Shown piece by piece: positions 1-5,218 of a DNA stretch of 5,974 bases (position 1 is the stretch's first letter; every line of letters starts with the position of its first letter). The notes below the pieces were generated by a model. That model was not told the DNA's origin, did no database searches, and worked only from the letters and a program-made list of their open reading frames with translations. A program made the translations under genes and the position numbers. Location: contig DHGK01000286.1 in assembly GCA_002402755.1 (NCBI GenBank), positions 1 to 5,974 on the forward strand, given 5' to 3'. The stretch comes from Planctomycetes bacterium UBA4800 (GTDB lineage: Bacteria; Planctomycetota; UBA8108; UBA8890; UBA8898).

Positions 1-464
1 GTCGCCACCTTGGCCTCGCGTGCCGCCTTGGCGACCTCGATGGCCTCGTAGACGCTGTGAGTGAGGGGCTTCTGGCAGAAGACGTGCTTGCCCATCCTGA
101 GCGCCTTCATGGTGACGACGGCGTGGGCGTGGTCGGGTGTTCCCACCATGACGGCGTCGATGTCCTTCTGAGACTCGAGCATCTCGCGGTAGTCGGTGTA
201 GACCTTGGCCCACGGGAAGGGCTTGGCTGCCGCGGCCGCGTGGTTCGCATCGACGTCGCACACGGCGACGATGTTCTCGGTGGGCACCGATCGGATGTCG
301 TGCGACCCCATGCCGCCCGTGCCGACGCCGGCGATGTTGAGCTTGTTGTTGGCCGAGGGCTCGCCGGCCGAGCCGAGCACATGGCGCGGGATGACGTTGA
401 ATGCAGCGGCCGCGGCCGCGCCGCCCAGGAATCCACGCCGGCCGAGCTTTCGTGTCGTACGCAT
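1..464 (-). CDS. Gfo/Idh/MocA family oxidoreductase with Tat signal, N-terminal part (gene runs off the left edge)
   Basis: This is the first 154 codons of an NAD(P)-dependent sugar or polyol oxidoreductase of the Gfo/Idh/MocA family; the rest lies beyond position 1. The frame starts at ATG 464-462 behind a perfect AAGGAGGTG 7-8 nt upstream. Residues 5-31 form a Tat signal: twin arginines R9-R10 in RRGFLGG, then an alanine-rich hydrophobic stretch. The mature part opens with a Rossmann fold: NIAGVGTGGMG at 43-53 (GxGxxG at G46, G48, G51) and the second-strand end VCDVD at 68-72. VGTPDHAHA (107-115) and GKHVFCQKPLTHS (125-137) are family signatures. The catalytic-loop EKP reads QKP, with K132 kept. 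Export by Tat implies folding with cofactor before secretion, as known for glucose-fructose oxidoreductase. The substrate cannot be read because the C-terminal domain is missing. The gene is divergent from the transposase unit. Confidence 0.93.
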   Translation of the reverse strand, partial: MRTTRKLGRRGFLGGAAAAAAFNVIPRHVLGSAGEPSANNKLNIAGVGTGGMGSHDIRSVPTENIVAVCDVDANHAAAAAKPFPWAKVYTDYREMLESQKDIDAVMVGTPDHAHAVVTMKALRMGKHVFCQKPLTHSVYEAIEVAKAAREAKVA

Positions 465-469
465 GCAGG

Positions 470-478
470 CACCTCCTT
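470..478 (-). promoter_or_regulatory. Strong Shine-Dalgarno of the oxidoreductase gene
   Basis: The minus strand reads AAGGAGGTG, a nearly full match to the anti-Shine-Dalgarno sequence, with a short spacer before ATG 464. It fixes the start of the oxidoreductase and places the Tat twin arginines near residue 10, as expected. Confidence 0.85.
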
Positions 479-508
479 CGTGTCAGAAATGCGCCGGTTG
501 ATCCCCAC

Positions 509-537
509 ATTCTACCCGCATATCTGGGGACAGTCAC
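509..537 (-). promoter_or_regulatory. Possible sigma70-type promoter of the oxidoreductase, -35 inside the REP-like repeat
   Basis: On the minus strand GTGACT (532-537, 4 of 6 to TTGACA) and TAGAAT (509-514, 5 of 6 to TATAAT) are separated by exactly 17 nt. The start site would fall near 502, giving a leader of about 38 nt that contains the strong ribosome-binding site. The -35 lies within the first unit of the left repeat (526-569), so it would be supplied by the mobile element. This is inference from a motif match only. The native promoter could instead have lain further upstream before the insertion. Confidence 0.35.
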
Positions 538-569
538 CGATAATATCTTTCCGGGGACAGTCACTGATT
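526..569 (+). repeat. Left arm of 44-bp inverted repeat, two tandem REP-like units
   Basis: Two direct copies of GGGGACAGTCA[CT][CT]GAT start at 526 and 553, a 27-bp period, separated by AATATCTTTCC. The 13 nt at 526-538 (GGGGACAGTCACC) form an imperfect palindrome around a central A with one mismatched pair, like the short palindromes of REP elements. The whole arm is the exact reverse complement of 1310-1353. Confidence 0.9.
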
Positions 570-578
570 TCCGGTTTC

Positions 579-592
579 GGGCAGTCACCGAT
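579..592 (+). repeat. Third, decayed REP-like unit
   Basis: GGGCAGTCACCGAT repeats the core CAGTCACCGAT of the first unit exactly but has lost part of the leading GGGGA. The cores lie at 531, 558 and 582, a spacing of 27 then 24 nt. It sits between the left arm and the transposase start, and the right side has no counterpart. Confidence 0.65.
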
Positions 593-622
593 TGTCGTTG
601 CTTGACAGCGCCGGGACCGCCC

Positions 623-629
623 GAGAGGA
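623..629 (+). promoter_or_regulatory. Ribosome-binding site of the transposase
   Basis: GAGAGGA lies 7 nt before ATG 637. It favours this ATG over the in-frame TTG at 592, which overlaps the third repeat unit and would add 15 residues not typical of the family. Confidence 0.6.
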
Positions 630-636
630 TAGTGCC

Positions 637-1311
637 ATGGCACGACTAGCACGTGTGGTGCTTCCTGGGGTACCTCATCATGTCACGCAGCGAGGTTCGC
701 GGCGGGAAGAGGTCTTCTTCTCCGACGAGGACCGGGAGATCTACCTCGAAATGGTCGCGAATGCCGCGGAGAAGTACGGCGTGGAGTTCTGGGCGTGGTG
801 TCTCATGCCCAACCACGTCCATTTCGTCGTCGTGCCGAGGGACGAGCGCTCGCTTGCGCGCTGCTTCGGCAGGGCTCACACGGAGTACTCGCGGTGGATC
901 AACTTCCGGACGGGTTGGCGCGGGACTCTCTGGCAGGGGCGTTTTGCGTCAAGCGCGATGGATGAGCCGCACGCGTGGCATGCGGTGCGATATGTGGAAC
1001 GTAACCCGGTGCGTGCGCGGATGGTGCGCGTTGCGTGGAGCTACGAGTGGTCCAGCGCCGCATATCATGTGGGGATTCGCACGAAGGACGCGTTGATCTT
1101 CCGGGTGCCGAAAGAGGCGCAGATGGCTGAGGACTGGCGCGCGTACCTGCAGGATGAGAGCGAGACGGCGCTCGCCGATCTACGGCGCGAGACCCGTGTC
1201 GGTCGTCCGGTGGGGAGCGCGGTTTTTCTTGCGCACTTGGAACGGCGGCTCGACCGCACGCTGATCCGTGGCAAGCCCGGACGCGGGCAGAAGGAAGAAG
1301 CGAGGGTCTAA
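637..1311 (+). CDS. REP-associated tyrosine transposase (RAYT, Y1/IS200-like HUH family)
   Basis: This is a complete 224-residue single-strand DNA transposase of the Y1 (HUH) superfamily, RAYT branch. The N-terminal LPGVPHHVTQRG (9-20) carries the conserved histidine region. CLMPNHVHFVVVPRD (55-69) holds the metal-binding HVH pair H60/H62. EYSRWIN (83-89) supplies the probable nucleophile Y84. WQGRF (99-103), YVERNPVRA (119-127) and WSSA (138-141) are family signatures. The C-terminal segment RVGRPVGSAVFLAHLERRL with a basic GRGQK tail fits the DNA-binding extension of these proteins. All motifs are intact, so the enzyme may be active. RAYTs cut and join single-stranded DNA at REP palindromes, and matching REP-like repeats flank this gene directly. 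The TAA lies inside the right repeat and only 3 nt before the next gene's GTG, in the same frame. Family assignment is secure; the exact target structure is inferred. Confidence 0.93.
   Translation: MARLARVVLPGVPHHVTQRGSRREEVFFSDEDREIYLEMVANAAEKYGVEFWAWCLMPNHVHFVVVPRDERSLARCFGRAHTEYSRWINFRTGWRGTLWQGRFASSAMDEPHAWHAVRYVERNPVRARMVRVAWSYEWSSAAYHVGIRTKDALIFRVPKEAQMAEDWRAYLQDESETALADLRRETRVGRPVGSAVFLAHLERRLDRTLIRGKPGRGQKEEARV
1302..1306 (+). promoter_or_regulatory. Ribosome-binding site for the FG-GAP gene, located in the transposase 3' end
   Basis: GAGGG at 1302-1306 lies 8 nt before GTG 1315, with a second purine run (AAGGAAG) just upstream. No comparable site precedes the alternative ATG 1360. 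The transposase stop (1309-1311) falls between this site and the GTG, an arrangement that allows translational coupling. This supports starting the FG-GAP gene at 1315. Confidence 0.5.
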
Positions 1312-1353
1312 TCAGTGACTGTCCCCGGAAAGATATTATCGGTGACTGTCCCC
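1310..1353 (-). repeat. Right arm of 44-bp inverted repeat, overlapping two genes
   Basis: This is an exact reverse complement of 526-569, again with two REP-like units (GTGACTGTCCCC at 1315 and 1342). It covers the last two bases of the transposase stop codon and encodes the first 13 codons of the FG-GAP frame, where the two units read as two TVPG peptides. Confidence 0.9.
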
Positions 1354-3060
1354 GGATTAATGGTGGTGGCGGTCGGGGCGGGGGCGGGGGCGGAGAAGGC
1401 TCCCGAGCTTCGAGTCCCGCGCTTCAGGGACGTCGCCGCCGCCGCGGGCGTTTCGTTTCACCATCTCCGGGGCAGCGTCACCAAGGAGTACATCGTCGAG
1501 ACCAAGGGCGGCGGCTGCGCAGTTTTCGACTTCAACGGCGACGGGCGCGAGGACCTGTACTTCATCAACGGCTCGACCTTCGAGCTTCTGGCCTCGGGGA
1601 AGGGGCCCGGCAACAAGCTCTATCGCAACGAGGGCGGCTGGCGCTTCACCGAGGTCGGCGAGGCCGCCGGCGTGGCCGATCGCGGCTGGGGCATCGCGGC
1701 CGCGGCCGCCGACTACGACGGCGACGGCCGGATCGATCTCTTCATCACCAACTGGGGCCCCAACAAGCTCTTCCGGAACCGAGGCGACGGCACCTTCGAG
1801 GATGTCACCGACCGGGCGGGCGTCGGCCACGCGGGGTTCGGAGCGGGCGCGGTCTGGGTGGACATGGACCGCGACGGCCACCTCGACCTCTACGTCGCGA
1901 ACTACCTCAAGTTCGATCCCGCGACCGCGCCGCGCCGCGGCGACTCGCGGAGCTGCCACCTTCACGGAATCCCGATCCTCGTCGGGCCGGTGGGGCTGCC
2001 GAAGGAGCACGACATCTTCTACCACAACAACGGGGACGGCACCTTCAGCGACTGGAGCGAGACCGCGGGGTTCCGTGCGGTCAAGCCCGGCTACGGCCTC
2101 GGCGCGATCGCGGGCGACGTGAACCAGGACGGGTGGCCGGACATCTACGTGGCCAACGACTCGACGGCCAACTTTCTCTTCCTGAACCGCGGCGACGGCA
2201 CCGTCAGGGACGCGGCCTTCGAGAGCGGCGTCGCCTTCAACGAGGCCGGCATGGCCCAGGCGGGCATGGGCACCGAGATGGCCGACTTCCGCGGCGCGGG
2301 CCGGGAGGACATCTTCGTCTGCAACTACGAGAACGACACCAACACGTTCTACGCCAACGAGGGCGGCGAGCTCTGCACGGATGAGACGGCGCGCCGCGGC
2401 CTGGCCTCCCCGAGCTATCAGTACGTGGGCTGGGCCGTCCTGGCCGCCGACTTCAACCACGACCGCGCGGTCGATCTCATCATCGGCAACGGCCACGTCG
2501 TTCCCCAGGCCGACCAGGTGCGGGGCAATCCGGGGTACCGCCAGCCGAACCAGCTCTACCTGAACGACGGCACGGGAGGCTTTCTCGACGTGACGGCCCG
2601 GACGGGGCCGGGGCTCGCCGTGCGCGGCGCGACGCGCGGCAGCGCCGCCGCCGACCTGGACGGCGACGGCGACCTCGATGTCATCTTCAACAACATAGAC
2701 GGCCCGCCGACCGTGCTGGAGTGCGAGGGCGCGCCGCTGCATCCCTGGCTGGGCGTGAGGCTGCAAGGACGCGGGAAGAACCGCTTCGGCCTCGGCGCGT
2801 GGGTGGGGATCGAGGACGACAAGGGCCGGCAGATCCGCTACATGCGGGTTCAGCGAAGCTGGGGCTCGACGAGCGAGCCCGTGGTCCGCTTCGGGCTCGG
2901 CGCCGCCGCCGCGGTGCGCCGCCTGGTCGTCCTGTGGCCGGCCGGCAACGCCGAGTCATTCCCGCCCGGCGCGGTCAACCGCGTCGCGACGTGCGTCGAG
3001 GGGCAGGGCGCCGCCACGGCGTGGCCCTTCTTCACGATCGCACCGCCTCGGGCGCGATAG
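1315..3060 (+). CDS. Exported FG-GAP repeat protein with C-terminal ASPIC/UnbV domain (CRTAC1 family), 5' end rebuilt by the mobile element
   Basis: A 581-residue predicted extracytoplasmic beta-propeller protein. Seven FG-GAP/VCBS-type units carry calcium-loop motifs (DxNxDGxxDL) at D72, D133, D183, D268, D324, D379 and D447. Those at 324 (DFRGAGREDI) and 379 (DFNHDRAVDL) are degenerate. HPWLGVRLQG to the region around 555 is an ASPIC/UnbV domain, including WGSTSEPVVRFGLG and VVLWPAGN. Such proteins are thought to act in binding or adhesion; no enzyme activity is known for the family and none is visible here. Start choice: GTG 1315 has an upstream GAGGG and gives K6, a hydrophobic run (7-20) and a cleavage-like AGA/EKA at 26. 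ATG 1360 would leave only MVVAVGAGAGA, too short for a signal and without a ribosome-binding site. Residues 1-14 are encoded by the transposon repeat or its edge. The gene is convergent with a TPR gene, a common partner of such proteins. Confidence 0.9.
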   Translation: MTVPGKILSVTVPGLMVVAVGAGAGAEKAPELRVPRFRDVAAAAGVSFHHLRGSVTKEYIVETKGGGCAVFDFNGDGREDLYFINGSTFELLASGKGPGNKLYRNEGGWRFTEVGEAAGVADRGWGIAAAAADYDGDGRIDLFITNWGPNKLFRNRGDGTFEDVTDRAGVGHAGFGAGAVWVDMDRDGHLDLYVANYLKFDPATAPRRGDSRSCHLHGIPILVGPVGLPKEHDIFYHNNGDGTFSDWSETAGFRAVKPGYGLGAIAGDVNQDGWPDIYVANDSTANFLFLNRGDGTVRDAAFESGVAFNEAGMAQAGMGTEMADFRGAGREDIFVCNYENDTNTFYANEGGELCTDETARRGLASPSYQYVGWAVLAADFNHDRAVDLIIGNGHVVPQADQVRGNPGYRQPNQLYLNDGTGGFLDVTARTGPGLAVRGATRGSAAADLDGDGDLDVIFNNIDGPPTVLECEGAPLHPWLGVRLQGRGKNRFGLGAWVGIEDDKGRQIRYMRVQRSWGSTSEPVVRFGLGAAAAVRRLVVLWPAGNAESFPPGAVNRVATCVEGQGAATAWPFFTIAPPRAR

Positions 3061-3066
3061 CCTCGT

Positions 3067-3082
3067 CGTCCGCCGCCGGACG
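3067..3082. terminator. Short hairpin in the convergent gap, possible weak bidirectional terminator
   Basis: CGTCCG (3067-3072) and CGGACG (3077-3082) form a perfect 6-bp stem with a CCGC loop in the 33-bp space between two converging stop codons. No thymine tract follows on either strand, so an intrinsic terminator is only suggested by position. Confidence 0.35.
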
Positions 3083-3093
3083 CTCTTGACGAA

Positions 3094-5082
3094 TCACGGC
3101 GCGGAAGCGATTCCGTAGCGCCCGCGGATCTCCGCGATCTGATCGGCCGTCGCCCGGTCGGCCGGTGCGAGACGCGCGAGCCGCACGAGCGCGCTGAGCT
3201 TGACGAAGTCGGACATCGGGCACTCAAGCAGGAGGCGCAGCGCCTCCGCCGAGGACGGATCGGCCTCGGCGGCCAGGGACGCGTAGTGGCAGGCCGTCTG
3301 CGGCCGGCGGCGGCGCTTGGCGTTCTCGACGAGCGCGATGAGATTCGCCGCGGCCTCCGGCCAGCGGGCGCGGGCGACCTCGCGCCTGAGCTGCCGTGCT
3401 TCGTCCTCCAAGGCGGTGAAGGTCTGCTCGTACGCGCGGTACTGGGAGGCCTGCGCATCGCCGAGCGCCTCGAGCGCCTTGCGCTTGACGGAGAAGTACC
3501 GCCCCGAGCCGCGGTGCGCGCCCGACACCTCGTCGAGCAGCGGCAGCGCCGCCGGCGGCGCGCCCTGCTCGATGGCGCACCACGCGAGGTAGAGCCGCGC
3601 CTCGCTCCGCGCCGGCTCCTCCGCGTCCTTGAGCGCCGCGCACAGGCGTTGCGCTTCCTCGAACTCGCCGCGCTCGCACCGCGCTCTCGCGGCCGCGAGC
3701 ACGGCGTCGGGCGGCGGCGCGTTCTCGGCGAGCAGCGGCTGCAGGATCCCGAGCGCGCCTTCCGGGTCCAAATGCTCCTCGACGTACATGCGCCCGAGCG
3801 CCGCGCGCACCGTCGGGCCGCTCGCCGGATCGTCGATGACCCGCCGGAGCTGCTCCTCGGCCTCGGCCAGGCGTCCCTGCCGCCACAAGCTCAGCCCCAG
3901 CAGCCGCACGAGCGTTGCGTTCGGCGCGGCGCCGCGCAGCAGCTCCTCGGCGTCCCGCGCCCGTTCCGTCTCCAGGAAGAGCGAAGCCAGGGGGACGAGA
4001 AGGCGCGGGTCGTCCGGCTGTTTCTCGATCTCGGCGCGCAGCGCCGCCTCCGCCTTGCGGTACTGCCGCCGGCCGGCGTACCCCGCGCTGCGGTAGGCGG
4101 CGGCCTCGACCGACAGCCCCGCCGCCGTGAACTCGCGCCCCTTGCGAAGCTCGCGCTCGCTCTGCTGCAGCGCCTCGTGCATCTCCTTGAGCCGCTCGCC
4201 CTCCTCGCGCTTGCCCTGCCTGAGGAGAAGCTGGCTGAGCTGGAAGTACGCCTGCGCGTAGTACGGATCGCGTTCGAGAAGCTCGGCCAGGACGCGAACC
4301 GCCTCCCCGTGCCGCGCGCGCTCCGCCTTCAGGACGAGCCCGAGCTCGAAGCGGGCATCGTCGCCGTACAGGGGATCGTCCAGGACCGCGCGCAGCTCGC
4401 GCTCGGCCTCCTCGCGATGGTCGAGCTTGGCGTGGGCGTAGCCGGCCGCAAAGCGGTACATCGGCCGCGCGCCCTGCGCCCGCGTGAGCGCTTCGATGAC
4501 GGCGATCGCCTCCTTGTGCTCGTGGAAGGCGACATGGGACTCCAGGGCCGCCTCGAGGCTGGCCGGGCTCCGGTCGAGCGCCAGGAGCTCCCTCACCGCC
4601 TGCGCACTCTCCTCCTGGCTGCGGCGGCTGGTGTGCACCGCGACGAGCTGCCTCAGGAGCCGCGGCGTGGGCGGGGCGAGCGCCTTCAGGCGGTCGAACG
4701 CCTCGGCCGCGGCGTTGTAGTCGCCGAGGACGAAGGAGATCTTGCCGAGAAGCTCGAGCATGTTCCTGTCGCCGGGAACGCGCTCGAGACGGCGGCGAGC
4801 CGCGGCCGCGGCGCGCGGGCCGTCCCCGACCTTCTGGTAGCACACCGCCAGGTTGTAGAGAAGCTCGCCGAGGAGCCCATCGCCGGCACCCTGCCGCTCG
4901 AGATGCTCGATGGCGGCTGCAAGCTCGGGAATCGCCGCCGCGTGATCGCCGGCGGCGAGCGCCCGGCGGGCGCGTTCCGGAACGGCGTCCGTTGCCGGCG
5001 CCTCGCCGGCCGCCGCCGGAAGCGCGCCGGCGAGAAGCGCTGCGGCAAGAACGCGGGCGATCACGGCAGTCACGGTGCTCAC
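3094..5082 (-). CDS. Exported tetratricopeptide-repeat (TPR) protein
   Basis: A 662-residue protein with a clear Sec signal: MSTVTAVIAR, hydrophobic VLAAALLAGALP, and an AAA/GEA cleavage site near 25. Almost all the rest is TPR-like helix pairs. The clearest are 71-104 (LLYNLAVCYQKVGDGPRAAA), 105-138 (LLGKISFVLGDYNAAAEAFD), 207-240 (YAHAKLDHREEAERELRAVL), 241-273, 274-307 (AYFQLSQLLLRQGKREEGE), 388-420 (LGLSLWRQGRLAEAEEQLRR) and 460-485. A basic stretch KRRRR lies near 589. No catalytic motif is visible. TPR arrays act as protein-binding scaffolds, here in the periplasm or outside. The GTG start at 5082 has GAGG 6 nt upstream. It converges on the FG-GAP/UnbV gene; TPR and UnbV proteins are often neighbours or fused in Acidobacteria and Planctomycetes, so a joint role is possible. 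The specific function is unknown. Confidence 0.9.
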   Translation of the reverse strand: MSTVTAVIARVLAAALLAGALPAAAGEAPATDAVPERARRALAAGDHAAAIPELAAAIEHLERQGAGDGLLGELLYNLAVCYQKVGDGPRAAAAARRRLERVPGDRNMLELLGKISFVLGDYNAAAEAFDRLKALAPPTPRLLRQLVAVHTSRRSQEESAQAVRELLALDRSPASLEAALESHVAFHEHKEAIAVIEALTRAQGARPMYRFAAGYAHAKLDHREEAERELRAVLDDPLYGDDARFELGLVLKAERARHGEAVRVLAELLERDPYYAQAYFQLSQLLLRQGKREEGERLKEMHEALQQSERELRKGREFTAAGLSVEAAAYRSAGYAGRRQYRKAEAALRAEIEKQPDDPRLLVPLASLFLETERARDAEELLRGAAPNATLVRLLGLSLWRQGRLAEAEEQLRRVIDDPASGPTVRAALGRMYVEEHLDPEGALGILQPLLAENAPPPDAVLAAARARCERGEFEEAQRLCAALKDAEEPARSEARLYLAWCAIEQGAPPAALPLLDEVSGAHRGSGRYFSVKRKALEALGDAQASQYRAYEQTFTALEDEARQLRREVARARWPEAAANLIALVENAKRRRRPQTACHYASLAAEADPSSAEALRLLLECPMSDFVKLSALVRLARLAPADRATADQIAEIRGRYGIASAP

Positions 5083-5088
5083 GGGCGG

Positions 5089-5092
5089 CCTC
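5089..5092 (-). promoter_or_regulatory. Ribosome-binding site deciding the TPR gene start
   Basis: GAGG on the minus strand lies 6 nt before GTG 5082. Two further in-frame GTG codons lie 9 and 18 nt inside the gene. The spacing favours the first, which also gives the most complete signal-peptide n-region. Confidence 0.45.
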
Positions 5093-5119
5093 GCTCAAGA
5101 AGGCGAACGCGCGGCCGGT

Positions 5120-5150
5120 CCGCGGACGCCGGGCGTCCCGGCGCCCGCGG
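5120..5150. terminator. Long GC-rich stem-loop between the GH38 and TPR genes
   Basis: CCGCGG (5120-5125) pairs with CCGCGG (5145-5150), and CGCCGGG (5127-5133) pairs with CCCGGCG (5137-5143). This gives 13 bp with a single A/C mismatch and a CGT loop. It lies about 70 nt after the GH38 stop and about 40 nt before the TPR start, both on the minus strand. There is no thymine tract, so it could be a factor-dependent terminator, an attenuating structure or an mRNA-stabilising hairpin. The rest of the 136-bp spacer (5083-5218) shows no clear promoter. Confidence 0.45.
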
Positions 5151-5218
5151 GAACCACGATCCTCTCACAAGAGTCTGCCATGTTCGCGCGCGCGGCTCAA
5201 GACGGCCGCGGGCCGTGC

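Larger units (their letters stand above)
526..1353 (+). mobile_element. RAYT transposase unit bounded by a perfect 44-bp inverted repeat
   Basis: The unit consists of a left repeat (526-569), a single RAYT/Y1 transposase gene (637-1311) and a right repeat (1310-1353) that is the exact reverse complement of the left. Each arm holds two REP-like units starting GGGGACAGTCAC. No target duplication is evident outside the arms, which fits HUH single-strand transposition, a mechanism that makes none. The right arm overlaps the transposase stop codon and runs into the 5' end of the next gene. By eye the unit is less GC-rich than its flanks, suggesting transfer. The exact ends are uncertain, because the outer bases beyond GGGG/CCCC match only partly between the two sides. 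Confidence 0.8.

Noticed and set aside
526..592. Three short direct repeats as a CRISPR array
   Set aside because: The units are REP-like, the intervals are about 10 nt and not unique spacers, there is an inverted copy across the adjacent RAYT gene, and no cas gene is present.
57..605. Plus-strand open frame across the oxidoreductase
   Set aside because: It is antisense to a gene with a Tat signal, Rossmann motif and strong ribosome-binding site, and it runs through the repeat array.
602..633. Perfect TTGACA as a -35 box for the transposase
   Set aside because: No good -10 follows at 16-18 nt (GAGGAT is poor, and GATAGT is 20 nt away), and the start site would fall on the ATG itself. Chance is the simpler reading.
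592..636. TTG start extending the transposase by 15 residues
   Set aside because: The TTG overlaps the third repeat unit, has no ribosome-binding site, and the added residues do not resemble the family. ATG 637 has GAGAGGA in place.
1357..2766. A 469-residue minus-strand frame opposite the FG-GAP gene
   Set aside because: Its Val/Ala-rich periodicity mirrors the FG-GAP repeats read antisense. It has no independent family signature.
3224..5098. A 624-residue minus-strand frame shifted relative to the TPR gene
   Set aside because: It encodes a Gly/Arg/Ala-rich product without repeats or motifs and is a shadow of the TPR gene.
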